A model generated the notes under the pieces. That model did not search any database. It was given only the letters and a program-made list of their open reading frames with translations, and had not been told where the DNA came from. From an uncultured Clostridia bacterium (GTDB lineage Bacteria; Bacillota; Clostridia; TANB77; CAG-508): a stretch of DNA of 8,153 nt. Numbering within the stretch: position 1 is the first letter of the stretch; each line of letters starts with the position of its first letter. Both the position numbers and the translations under genes were made by a program. This document shows, in pieces, positions 1-7,508 of this stretch. Location of the stretch: contig CANQES010000062.1 in the NCBI GenBank assembly GCA_947595555.1, forward strand, positions 1 through 8,153, written 5' to 3'.

Positions 1-2
1 CA

Positions 3-2171
3 CAAGATTTCTCTATGAGATATATGCTAATTGATGGGCATGGAAACTTCGGTTCTGTTGATGGTGATGGAGCAGCAGCCATGAGGTACACAGAAGCAAG
101 AATGGCAAAAATTTCAGAATACATGTTGACAGACATTGAAAAAAACACAGTAGATTTTATGCCAAACTATGATGATAGATTGCAAGAACCAACTGTATTA
201 CCAGCAAGAATACCAGCTCTTTTAATAAACGGATCTTCAGGAATTGCAGTAGGAATGGCAACTAACATACCACCTCACAACTTAACAGAAGTAATTAATG
301 GAATAATTAAAATTATTGATGAAGATGAAGTATCTGATGAAGACTTAATGAGTGTTATTAAAGGACCTGATTTCCCAACAGAAGGAATTATATTAGGAAT
401 AGAAGGAATTAAAGAAGCATACAAAACGGGAAAAGGAAAAATAACTTTACGTGCAGAAACAGACATAGAAGAAATGAGTGGAGGAAAACAAAGAATTATT
501 GTATCATCTCTACCATATCAAGTTAATAAAGCAAACTTAATAAAAACAATTTCAGATTTGTCAAAAGAAAGAAAAATAGAAGGAATTGCAGAATGTAGAG
601 ACGAATCTGATAGAATTGACAAAGTAAGAGTTGTTATAGAACTAAAAAGAGATGCTAATGCACAAGTCGTATTAAATCAATTATTTAAACATACACAAAT
701 GCAAACAACTTTTGGTATTATTATGCTAGCACTAGTAAATGGAGAACCAAAAATCTTAACATTAAGACATTGTATCGATTGTTATATCGACCACAGGAAA
801 GACGTTATTTTAAGAAGAACACAATTTGAATTAGATAAAGCATTAGCAAGAGCACATATATTAGAAGGATTAAAAATTGCATTAGACAATATTGATGAAG
901 TAATTAATATCATTCGTTCCTCATATGATGACCCAAAAGAAAGATTAATGGAAAGATTTGGACTATCAGATATACAAGCACAAGCCATCTTAGACATGAG
1001 GTTAAAAACACTATCAGGATTGCAAAGAGAAAAAATAGATGAAGAATATAATGAATTAATGGCTTTAATTGCACACTTAAAAGATATATTAAATAGTGAA
1101 AGATTAGTATTTGACATTATAAAAGAAGAGTTAATTGAAATAAGAAACAAATTTGGAGATGAAAGAAAAACAAAAATCGTAGCAGCAGAAGGAGAAATCG
1201 ACGTCGAAGACTTAATCAAAGAAGAACAATGTGTTGTAGCACTAACTCATTTTGGTTATATTAAAAGAATGCCAATTGATACATATAAGAGCCAAAAAAG
1301 AGGAGGAAAAGGAATTACAGGAATGTCAACAAGAGAAGAAGACTTTGTAAAACAAATCTTTACAGCCTCAACTCATGATGTAATTCTATTCTTCACAAAT
1401 AAAGGCAAACTATATCGACTAAGAGGATATGAAGTGCCGGAAGCAGGAAGAACAGCTAGAGGAACAGCAATCGTCAACTTATTAAGATTAGATCCAGGAG
1501 AAAAAGTTTCAGCTGTTATACCACTTCAAAACTTTGCAGAAGGAAAATACCTATTAATGGCAACTAAAAATGGTATAATTAAAAAGACAGCTTTAAAGGA
1601 ATACGATTCTACTAGAAAAACAGGACTACAAGGTATTACACTAAAAGAAGATGATGAATTAATTGATGTTAGACTAACAGATGGAGAAGATAATGTTGTA
1701 TTAGTAACTAGAAACGGTATGTGCATTACTTTTGATGAAAAAGACGTACGTCCAATGGGTAGAGTTTCACAAGGTGTCATTGGAATTCGATTAGACGAAG
1801 ATGATGAAGTTATCGGAATGGAATCAGTTATTAGCGGTGGAAAAGCAACATTACTTGCAATCACAGAAAATGGATTTGGAAAGAGGACAGAATTAGATGA
1901 ATATAGAGTGCAAAATAGAGGTGGAAAAGGAGTAATTACTTACAAAATTACACCAAAAACAGGAAAAGTAGTAGGAGTCAAAATTGCTGTCGAAGGTGAA
2001 GACGTAATGTTAGTAACTAATACTGGAACTATAATTAGATTAAAAGTAGATGATATTAGCATTCTAGGAAGGTCAACACAAGGAGTTACATTGATGAGAA
2101 CAAATGACGGAGGCAAAGTAGTAAGCATAGAAATTTTAAATAATGACATAAAAGACATAAATGAAGAATAA
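3..2171 (+). CDS. gyrA: DNA gyrase subunit A, 5'-truncated by window edge
   Basis: This is the breakage-reunion and DNA-wrapping subunit of gyrase, the cytoplasmic GyrA2B2 complex that introduces negative supercoils. The frame is open to the window edge (Q-D-F-S before the ATG at 15), so that ATG is internal and roughly the first hundred residues, including the quinolone-resistance positions equivalent to E. coli 83 and 87, lie outside. The catalytic tyrosine sits in AAAMRYTEARM, codon 87-89 (equivalent to E. coli Tyr122). The winged-helix/tower region follows with the GSSGIAVGMATNIPPHNLTE signature, then the coiled-coil arm. The C-terminal beta-pinwheel begins near base 1210 with repeated blades. 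The GyrA box is QKRGGKG at 1293-1313, a Q-K variant of QRRGGKG, and a related NRGGKG occurs in a later blade. The box separates GyrA from ParC. The acidic tail is very short. The gene ends just before a terminator. Confidence 0.98.
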   Translation, partial: QDFSMRYMLIDGHGNFGSVDGDGAAAMRYTEARMAKISEYMLTDIEKNTVDFMPNYDDRLQEPTVLPARIPALLINGSSGIAVGMATNIPPHNLTEVINGIIKIIDEDEVSDEDLMSVIKGPDFPTEGIILGIEGIKEAYKTGKGKITLRAETDIEEMSGGKQRIIVSSLPYQVNKANLIKTISDLSKERKIEGIAECRDESDRIDKVRVVIELKRDANAQVVLNQLFKHTQMQTTFGIIMLALVNGEPKILTLRHCIDCYIDHRKDVILRRTQFELDKALARAHILEGLKIALDNIDEVINIIRSSYDDPKERLMERFGLSDIQAQAILDMRLKTLSGLQREKIDEEYNELMALIAHLKDILNSERLVFDIIKEELIEIRNKFGDERKTKIVAAEGEIDVEDLIKEEQCVVALTHFGYIKRMPIDTYKSQKRGGKGITGMSTREEDFVKQIFTASTHDVILFFTNKGKLYRLRGYEVPEAGRTARGTAIVNLLRLDPGEKVSAVIPLQNFAEGKYLLMATKNGIIKKTALKEYDSTRKTGLQGITLKEDDELIDVRLTDGEDNVVLVTRNGMCITFDEKDVRPMGRVSQGVIGIRLDEDDEVIGMESVISGGKATLLAITENGFGKRTELDEYRVQNRGGKGVITYKITPKTGKVVGVKIAVEGEDVMLVTNTGTIIRLKVDDISILGRSTQGVTLMRTNDGGKVVSIEILNNDIKDINEE

Positions 2172-2175
2172 AAAT

Positions 2176-2208
2176 AAAAAATCCAACTAAATTTTAGTTG
2201 GATTTTTT
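2176..2208. terminator. Bidirectional intrinsic terminator between gyrA and the helicase-loader gene
   Basis: A perfect 15-bp stem (arms 2176-2190 and 2194-2208) closes on a 3-nt loop. The outer pairs are A6/T6, so each strand has a T-run directly after the ATCCAACTAA-type core. It begins 5 nt after the gyrA stop. On the minus strand the stop codon of the loader gene (2194-2196) and its last few codons lie inside the hairpin, so one palindrome serves both convergent transcripts. Confidence 0.9.
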
Positions 2209-3202
2209 AAATCTTAAATCATCACCAAAAAAATAAAAAATATCATAATAACCAGCAATTCTGGAACCTATACGCTCTTCATAGTAATTAAAAATATCTT
2301 TAATACTTAAATTTGTAGATATAATTGTTTTAGTTATTTTTTGATTCAAATTTAATATTCTAGTATTTAAAATTGTAAATAATTCGCTTAATTTCATGCT
2401 ATTTAAACTTTCTGTACCCAAATCGTCAATAATTAGTAAATCTACATTTAAAACAGAGTTATATATGTTATCAGCAAAATCTTTTTGACGATTCATTTTG
2501 TAATCAATTACACTTTCAAGCAATACAGGAGCTGTTTGATAAAGAACCGTTTTACCTTGTTTTAATAATTCGTGTGCAATACAATTAGACATAAAAGTCT
2601 TACCGTAAACCAGTATTGCCAGTAAACAATAAGTTTTTAACATCTGGATTATCAAAGTTATCAACAAAATAAATGCACTTTTGTTTAATATTTTTAATAT
2701 TTTCACGAGGGGACATATTAAAACGATATTTAGCAACATCTACTTCATTAGAAAAAACATTTTCATTAAAAGTAGAAAAATTTTCTTTATCTAAATTGGC
2801 AATATTTGATTTATGAAAAGAAGCATCTAACAATTTTTGCTTTAAACAACTGCACATGCGACTTCCTTCAATGTCATTGAAAACATATCCAGTATCCTTA
2901 CAAATTGAACATTCATAATGAGGTTGTAAATAATTATCACTTAGATTAGCATTCCTTAAAATAGAAGACTTTTCAAGCTTTAATTGCTCAATTTTGTTAC
3001 TTAAATCAATGTAAGAAGCATCATTATGTAGTAAAATATTTTTGGCAGTCGAAATTGCAAAATTATTCAATTCGTCGTCAATGTCTTGCAATCTAGGAAT
3101 AGCTTGATATAATGTCTCTTTTCTTTTCTCTAAATCAAGTTCTGCTTTTCGTTTCTTTTGGTCATATTCTTTTAATAAAGAATTTAAAACTTCATTTGAC
3201 AT
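2194..3202 (-). pseudogene. DnaC/DnaI-type helicase loader ATPase, one-base frameshift in Walker A
   Basis: This is an AAA+ replicative-helicase loader, which delivers the DnaB-type hexamer to DNA. Removing one base gives a 335-aa protein, normal for the family. The N-terminal part has a charged, probably coiled-coil region (residues 1-45) and a zinc-ribbon-like set Cys98, Cys101, Cys117, Cys119. The ATPase follows: Walker A GNTGLGKT (after correction, about 195-202), Walker B in LLIIDDLG, sensor 1 in TIISTNLS, and the RIGSRI motif near the end. As written, the frame reads G-L-R-stop: an extra base at 2605 (C on the coding strand) turns GGT-TTA-GGT-AAG into GGT-TTA-CGG-TAA. Everything after the break is intact, so the lesion is recent, a sequencing error, or recoded. 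The ATG abuts the DnaD stop (TAA-ATG), with AAGGAGG at 3208-3214. Symbol withheld because dnaC and dnaI are used inconsistently across Bacillota. Confidence 0.88.
2599..2612 (-). other. Frameshift site in the P-loop codons of the loader
   Basis: The coding strand reads GGTTTACGGTAAG, where the family motif needs GGTTTAGGTAAG (Gly-Leu-Gly-Lys). The extra base is at 2605. It creates CGG followed at once by the stop TAA. A +1 slip on CGG would give G-L-R-K-T, losing the P-loop glycine. Only skipping the C after TTA restores G-L-G-K-T. A simple RF2-like recoding event therefore does not give a canonical product. Confidence 0.85.
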
Positions 3203-4180
3203 TTAAGCCTCCTTATTTACTTGATTTGCGTACAAAAAGTCAAGATTATCATAACTTCTTTGCTGATAATTTGTTTTATTAACTTTTGTCTTTAAATCTT
3301 TTACGGATTTTTCTTGCTTTTTACGTTGCTCAATAAAAGCATTGATTTCACTAGGTGTTTTTAGATGTCTGTCATGCCAATCAGTAATTAAATTATTGAT
3401 ATATTCAAAAGTAGGATTTTGCTTTAAAGTAGTACGTTTTAAAGCAATTTCAATAATATTCATATCATACCCAAAATTCAAAACCCAATTTTCTATATAA
3501 GCTTCTTCATATTGAGTAAGACCATTATATTTTCCTAATTTTTTAGCAATTGCTTTTTTATATTTATTTAAACTTTCCTGTTTTTCATAATATTGATCTA
3601 AATCGTTATATGATTTTATTTTATTATTATACCAAGCCTCTGCAACAGTTTGAACATAATTTCTATGAAGTGCACTATTATTATAACAATAATTAAACAA
3701 AGCAATCATAACTTGTTCATCAAATTCATATTTTTTAAACCATAAATCAATATCATTATACCAAGATGGTCCCATAATTCCTTGAAAATACATATTATTA
3801 ATATGCTCAATAGCTTTTGCTCTTGAATTATTTTTAGCTGTTTGTTCTACTTTTTCTTTAGACATTGTTAAATTAGGGGTATATAAATTGCGAAGCGTAA
3901 CTTCTTGTAAGTCTAGAACGATATATCCAGTAACTTTTTTTAATAATAAATTATTATCCTCTAAAAATTTCATACCATCATTAATAGTTTTTAGAGGAAT
4001 ATTTAACTTTTTAGATAAATCATTTAGTTTAATATCTTTTCCATATTTTGATAAAAAAACAAGATATAAGTATAGTTTTAAATAGTCACCTGGTAAATTA
4101 GATAAATATTCAGAAAAGAAGATATCTGGTATGTTTGTTGCTGAAAATAAAAGTGATTTTTCTTTTTGTTCTAATTTCAT
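3203..4180 (-). CDS. DnaD-like primosomal replication protein
   Basis: This 325-aa protein of the DnaD/DnaB_2 family acts in primosome assembly at the origin or restart forks, together with the loader encoded next. Residues about 26-95 form a winged-helix-like N-terminal domain (helix-turn-helix around LNDLSKKLNIPLKTINDGM). Two tandem C-terminal DDBH2-type repeats follow. The first, about 120-190, ends in YVQTVAEAW and the second, about 205-270, ends in YINNLITDW; both fit the family's Y-x3-hydrophobic-x3-W motif. A basic tail (about 285-310) may bind DNA. The start ATG follows a purine-rich GGGGTGGG, and a strong promoter lies just upstream. The stop codon directly touches the loader's ATG, and the last codons (Asn-Lys-Glu-Ala) double as the loader's AAGGAGG, so translational coupling is likely. 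A phage or element origin is possible, but two DDBH2 repeats plus the loader fit the chromosomal pair. Confidence 0.9.
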   Translation of the reverse strand: MKLEQKEKSLLFSATNIPDIFFSEYLSNLPGDYLKLYLYLVFLSKYGKDIKLNDLSKKLNIPLKTINDGMKFLEDNNLLLKKVTGYIVLDLQEVTLRNLYTPNLTMSKEKVEQTAKNNSRAKAIEHINNMYFQGIMGPSWYNDIDLWFKKYEFDEQVMIALFNYCYNNSALHRNYVQTVAEAWYNNKIKSYNDLDQYYEKQESLNKYKKAIAKKLGKYNGLTQYEEAYIENWVLNFGYDMNIIEIALKRTTLKQNPTFEYINNLITDWHDRHLKTPSEINAFIEQRKKQEKSVKDLKTKVNKTNYQQRSYDNLDFLYANQVNKEA

Positions 4181-4220
4181 TATAATCCCACCCCATTATT
4201 GAATAAACTTGGTAATTCAC

Positions 4221-4249
4221 ATTATAACTTTTTTAGACAAAAATTTCAA
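4221..4249 (-). promoter_or_regulatory. Sigma-A promoter of the dnaD-like/loader operon
   Basis: On the minus strand TTGAAA (4249-4244) and a perfect TATAAT (4226-4221) are separated by exactly 17 nt. Transcription would start near 4213, leaving a leader of about 30 nt before the ATG at 4180. The -35 lies only 9 nt after the stop of the preceding secretion gene. No terminator is visible between them, so read-through from the secretion operon is also possible. Confidence 0.82.
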
Positions 4250-4258
4250 GATGAAAAA

Positions 4259-4540
4259 TTATTTTTTATAAAGAAATAATTTTTGTTTGAACATAAAATG
4301 CACAAAGTAATAAAAAACATACAAAATATTTTCTCCATTAAATCCAACAAAGCTAAGTAGAAGTAGTGGAAAACAAAGAATTACAAAAATAAATATTTTA
4401 ACAGTTAAACTATGACATACAAAATGGACAAACAAAAAAACTAGAGAGTACCATGCCAAATTTACAAAAGCAGTAGAGTAATCAATAACACCAAATAATT
4501 TATTTTTAAAATTATAATTTTGTGGAAAAATAAACTTCAT
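4259..4540 (-). CDS. VirB3/PrgI-like small membrane protein
   Basis: A 93-aa hydrophobic protein. It has a short N-terminal segment (residues 1-19, F-P-Q-N-Y-N-F-K), two clear membrane segments (about 21-43 and 48-67), a possible third amphipathic segment (72-84), and a basic end. Size, topology and position directly after a VirB6-like gene fit the VirB3/PrgI-type inner-membrane proteins of Gram-positive type IV secretion systems, which usually sit beside and contact the VirB4 ATPase. Similarity is by overall pattern, not by a catalytic motif, so family assignment is moderate. The start ATG follows a full-consensus AAAGGAGGTGA (4544-4554), 18 nt after the VirB6-like stop. Oddity: no VirB4 gene follows; the next gene is the replication protein DnaD. 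Confidence 0.6.
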   Translation of the reverse strand: MKFIFPQNYNFKNKLFGVIDYSTAFVNLAWYSLVFLFVHFVCHSLTVKIFIFVILCFPLLLLSFVGFNGENILYVFYYFVHFMFKQKLFLYKK

Positions 4541-4558
4541 TTTTCACCTCCTTTCATT

Positions 4559-5437
4559 TTAAGAATTAAATCCAACTAAGTTTTTCACATTTTGTGCAAT
4601 GTCTGTGGAAACTCCTCCTATAAAATCACGAACAAGAGAATTTGTTTTTATTAAAGCATAAATACCACCAAGATAAATAAATTTGGAAAATAAATTATCA
4701 GAAGAAAAATCCATAGAAAATAGTATCAATAAAACGATAGCTACAATAATTTGAATAAATAAAAGAGAAAACAAATTACGAAACCACGCTTTAAAAAACC
4801 AACTTGTTTTTTCCATTGTTAAAGTCAAAATAGCAAAAGGGGAAAGTAAAACAAATACTTTAATCATAATATATCTAAGAGAATAAGAAAATACTAGATT
4901 TAAAAGAGACATACTTAAAGTTCCCTTTATTAAACCATCAAGTGAAAAGATATTAAGAGCATTAGTATCAATAGCTATATTGGTATTTATAGTGCTAATT
5001 AATTCAGAAAAGCAGATATTTTTTTGGAATAAATTATGTCCTAAATCACATATTGCAGATGATATGTAACCATTTAAATTTAAAATTATCTCTAATATAA
5101 AGAAAGAACAATTCATTCCAATGCCAAATAAAATTAGTTTGAAAATAAAACTAAATGGTGCCTCTGTTTGAGTATATGTAAAATGTGCCATAAGATAACG
5201 AATTGAATAATATAAGATAAAACCAAGCAAAAAAGAATTAGCTATTAATAAAATACCATTAGAAGCGGATGTGCCAAAAAGATTTTCAAAGTTTTCATCA
5301 TATAAAATATCTGAATTAACAAAAGTAATATCATCTAATATAGAATAAAGATTATTATCAATAGAACTAAATAAATTTTCAAAAATAGTGTTAATAGTAT
5401 TAATAATAGTTTGCGTTACATCTATCGAATTTTCCAA
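4559..5437 (-). CDS. VirB6/TrbL-like polytopic type IV secretion protein
   Basis: A 292-aa integral membrane protein. After a hydrophilic N-terminus of about 58 residues there are about six hydrophobic segments (roughly 61-80, 97-121, 171-190, 191-208, 222-242, 251-266). The segment RYIMIKVFVLLSPFAILTL, followed by a Lys-Ala-Trp (Trp218) turn and another membrane helix, resembles the conserved core of VirB6/TrbL proteins, which form the inner-membrane channel of conjugation machines. The C-terminal tail contains GGVSTDIAQNVKNLVGF. The start is TTG at 5437-5435, 5 nt after AGGAGG (5443-5448); that ribosome binding site overlaps the TAG stop of the preceding pilin-like gene, suggesting coupled translation. 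The substrate and the rest of the complex are not visible here. Confidence 0.72.
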   Translation of the reverse strand: MENSIDVTQTIINTINTIFENLFSSIDNNLYSILDDITFVNSDILYDENFENLFGTSASNGILLIANSFLLGFILYYSIRYLMAHFTYTQTEAPFSFIFKLILFGIGMNCSFFILEIILNLNGYISSAICDLGHNLFQKNICFSELISTINTNIAIDTNALNIFSLDGLIKGTLSMSLLNLVFSYSLRYIMIKVFVLLSPFAILTLTMEKTSWFFKAWFRNLFSLLFIQIIVAIVLLILFSMDFSSDNLFSKFIYLGGIYALIKTNSLVRDFIGGVSTDIAQNVKNLVGFNS

Positions 5438-5446
5438 ACAAACCTC

Positions 5447-5776
5447 CTAACTGATGAGTGATTTTATTGCAGATAAAATTAAATCAATGGCTAGAATAAA
5501 GGCATAAGAAAACAAAGACCCTTTAATCAACTTTTTTCCTGTTCTAATTTTTTCTTCATCACCAAAACTAAATTTTTTCATAAAAACTCCTGTGCCAACT
5601 GCAACAGCAGCTGCTGGAGTAGCTATTTTTAAGAACCATCCTTTAATAGTTTCAAAAGCATCATTAATTTTCGTTACAATTGCTGGATCACCCCATGCAA
5701 AAGAAACACAAAAGAATGAGTTTAAAAATAATGTAAATAGCATAATTAAAGACATATAAAAAATTTTTCTCTTCAT
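5447..5776 (-). CDS. VirB2/TrbC-like pilin candidate
   Basis: A 109-aa small secreted or membrane protein. The N-terminus is a classic signal sequence (MKRK, hydrophobic core about 6-25, Ser-Phe-Ala before Trp28). The mature part has two hydrophobic helices (about 50-66, rich in Ala, Val and Gly, and 87-107) joined by a basic loop (Lys67 to Lys85). This two-helix layout after a signal peptide, with a charged loop, is the VirB2/TrbC pattern, and the neighbours VirD4-like and VirB6-like support it. A pilus need not form, because Gram-positive systems use such proteins without obvious pili. The ATG overlaps the coupling protein's stop by one base (TAATG). Its AAAGGAGG (5783-5790) lies inside the coupling protein's last codons. 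Confidence 0.7.
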   Translation of the reverse strand: MKRKIFYMSLIMLFTLFLNSFFCVSFAWGDPAIVTKINDAFETIKGWFLKIATPAAAVAVGTGVFMKKFSFGDEEKIRTGKKLIKGSLFSYAFILAIDLILSAIKSLIS

Positions 5777-7494
5777 TAAATTCCTCCTTTCTTAAAATAA
5801 GGTAACATTTGTAGTTTTTGTGGGGGATAAATCTTATTCCCATTAGATAAAAATGCAAGTGCAGAAAAAGTTTCTAAATTTTGTGTAAAGAAATTACTTT
5901 CAAATATATAATCATTTTGTGAATAAGAACTATAAGTTTCGGAAATATTAGACCCCTCTGAATTTAAAGTATTAGTAATATAGCTAAAATGAGTTTGTTT
6001 AGCACTTTCAGAAATGCTTTTCGATGTTCTTTCTTTTTCTTCTTTACCTAACTGCTTTTGAGCTTCTTCGATAGTAAAAATATCATCTGTTCTAAACCAA
6101 ATTTTGTTAATCAAATTTTGAATAATAACTTTAACTTGAGCTTCATCTTTTAATGTAGCTTTTAAAGATGAATAGCTTTGTGTGCTAACAATATTAATAC
6201 ATTTTGCTTCTCTACTCAATGAAAAAAATTCACTGTCTGATTTGGTTACATATTTATCATATTCGTCACAAATAAAAGCAGAGGTTCTACTTGATGATGT
6301 CGATAAATTTGAAATAACTTCAGTTTGAAAATCTAATTTTAGATAAGCCGCAATAATTTTAGAAAGAATATTATACTCAGAAATGTTCATGTTCAAAACG
6401 ACAATTTTTCCTTGTTGAATAACATCATGAAAACCAGTGAAAGAAAGCTTCTCTACAGGAGCACAAAAAGTGGACATAACATCAAAATCACTTACAAAAG
6501 GATTTGTCATTCTAGTGATGTCAGAAACTAAAATTCCCTTCGTACGAGCATCTAAATTTTCAAATTCTTTTTGAAAGAAATTTAAACTCGAATTCAATTC
6601 ATAAATTTGAGAATGAGAAAGCTTAGAAGTAATGAACAAATTCCTTAGAGTAGCTATTTTTTCTTTATAATAATCAGGTATAGTAATCAGTTTGTGAATC
6701 TCTAAAAAAGTAACATAATTATTATTATAGAGTCTACACAACTTAATACATTCTGTTAAAATGTCTTCAGCCTTATCAAGCCAATATGATTCAGTATTAT
6801 TTTCAGAAAAAAGCAAAAGTATAGTTTTCAAACGATTTGCTAGCACTTGAGGTTTTAAGTTGGGTTTATGTAGGGGATTATAATAAACATTAGATTTTAA
6901 AGCAATAATAATCAAGTCTTTTTCTAAATTGTATTGCTTAGCATATTTTATAACTTGCTGATAATAATTACCTTTCACATCCAAAATTAACATTCCTATT
7001 TTTTTATCTTGGTGCAAATGATTAAACTCTAATAATTGCCTAGTAAATGGGTACATTGCACTAGAAGTTTTGCCAGAGCCAATTGTTCCAGTAATAAGAA
7101 AATTTTGATAAAGACCAGATTCAGGAAGAAAAATATTTTGATTTGCCTTATTTTTTCCAATTAATAAAGATAAATCATCTTTATTAGAAGAAAAAGATTG
7201 GCTAACTTTTTGAGTAGATGACGAATTTTTAAAGAACGAAAAGTGCATAAGAACTCTAGTATATATAGAATGACATAGAACGATATTAGAAAAGACAAAA
7301 CATATGATATATAGAACCTTTAACGCTTCCCACAACTGGGGATTTTTAGAACAAATATCAAATGGATGAATGCCATAAGTAATAATAATTTCTTTTGCAG
7401 AGAAAATGGGAAAAAAGAAATAAAAAGTAACATAACTAGAACAAAGAAGACATAGAACGAGAAAAATAGCCTCTTTTAAGTATCTTATTAGAAT
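5776..7494 (-). CDS. VirD4/TraG-type type IV coupling protein (start re-assigned to ATT)
   Basis: This is a membrane-anchored P-loop ATPase that hands substrate to a type IV secretion channel. I place the start at ATT 7494-7492, giving 572 aa. The frame is open for 53 codons upstream of the nearest conventional start (TTG 7335). Those codons encode a first membrane helix (about 8-32) and an outside loop (about 33-53). The second helix is about 58-80, completing the usual VirD4 N-terminus. AAGGAGG at 7502-7508 lies exactly 7 nt before the ATT; TTG 7335 has no ribosome binding site. Motifs in 572-aa numbering: Walker A GTIGSGKT 136-143, LDVKG about 172-176, Walker B FICDEYD with Asp410/Glu411, and STQ about 437-439. 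The C-terminus (KKGGI) is shaped by the embedded ribosome binding site of the next gene. No relaxase is adjacent, so a conjugative role is inferred. Confidence 0.87.
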   Translation of the reverse strand: MLIRYLKEAIFLVLCLLCSSYVTFYFFFPIFSAKEIIITYGIHPFDICSKNPQLWEALKVLYIICFVFSNIVLCHSIYTRVLMHFSFFKNSSSTQKVSQSFSSNKDDLSLLIGKNKANQNIFLPESGLYQNFLITGTIGSGKTSSAMYPFTRQLLEFNHLHQDKKIGMLILDVKGNYYQQVIKYAKQYNLEKDLIIIALKSNVYYNPLHKPNLKPQVLANRLKTILLLFSENNTESYWLDKAEDILTECIKLCRLYNNNYVTFLEIHKLITIPDYYKEKIATLRNLFITSKLSHSQIYELNSSLNFFQKEFENLDARTKGILVSDITRMTNPFVSDFDVMSTFCAPVEKLSFTGFHDVIQQGKIVVLNMNISEYNILSKIIAAYLKLDFQTEVISNLSTSSSRTSAFICDEYDKYVTKSDSEFFSLSREAKCINIVSTQSYSSLKATLKDEAQVKVIIQNLINKIWFRTDDIFTIEEAQKQLGKEEKERTSKSISESAKQTHFSYITNTLNSEGSNISETYSSYSQNDYIFESNFFTQNLETFSALAFLSNGNKIYPPQKLQMLPYFKKGGI

Positions 7495-7501
7495 ACGAAA
7501 A

Positions 7502-7508
7502 CCTCCTT
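7502..7508 (-). promoter_or_regulatory. Ribosome binding site that fixes the coupling-protein start
   Basis: AAGGAGG on the minus strand, 1 nt after the stop of the small upstream gene and 7 nt before the in-frame ATT at 7494. No ATG, GTG or TTG lies within reach in any frame that stays open, so this site points to ATT as the initiation codon. Confidence 0.8.

Noticed and set aside
275..2158. Several minus-strand open frames inside gyrA
   Set aside because: They are low-complexity Ser/Ile-rich shadows of a well-supported gene, with no ribosome binding sites or recognisable motifs.
3..2171. ParC (topoisomerase IV subunit A) as identity of the first gene
   Set aside because: The GyrA box QKRGGKG and a GyrA-type beta-pinwheel are present; ParC lacks the canonical box.
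2606..2739. Start at ATG 2739 for the C-terminal half of the helicase loader
   Set aside because: The first 45 residues are an out-of-frame reading of the loader's own N-terminal half, and there is no good ribosome binding site.
3888..4085. Plus-strand 65-codon open frame inside the dnaD-like gene
   Set aside because: It is antisense to a convincing gene, has no family features, and is explained by base composition.
5776..7335. Coupling protein starting at TTG 7335
   Set aside because: There is no Shine-Dalgarno before it, the frame is open 53 codons further with an expected membrane helix, and a strong ribosome binding site lies upstream of the ATT at 7494.
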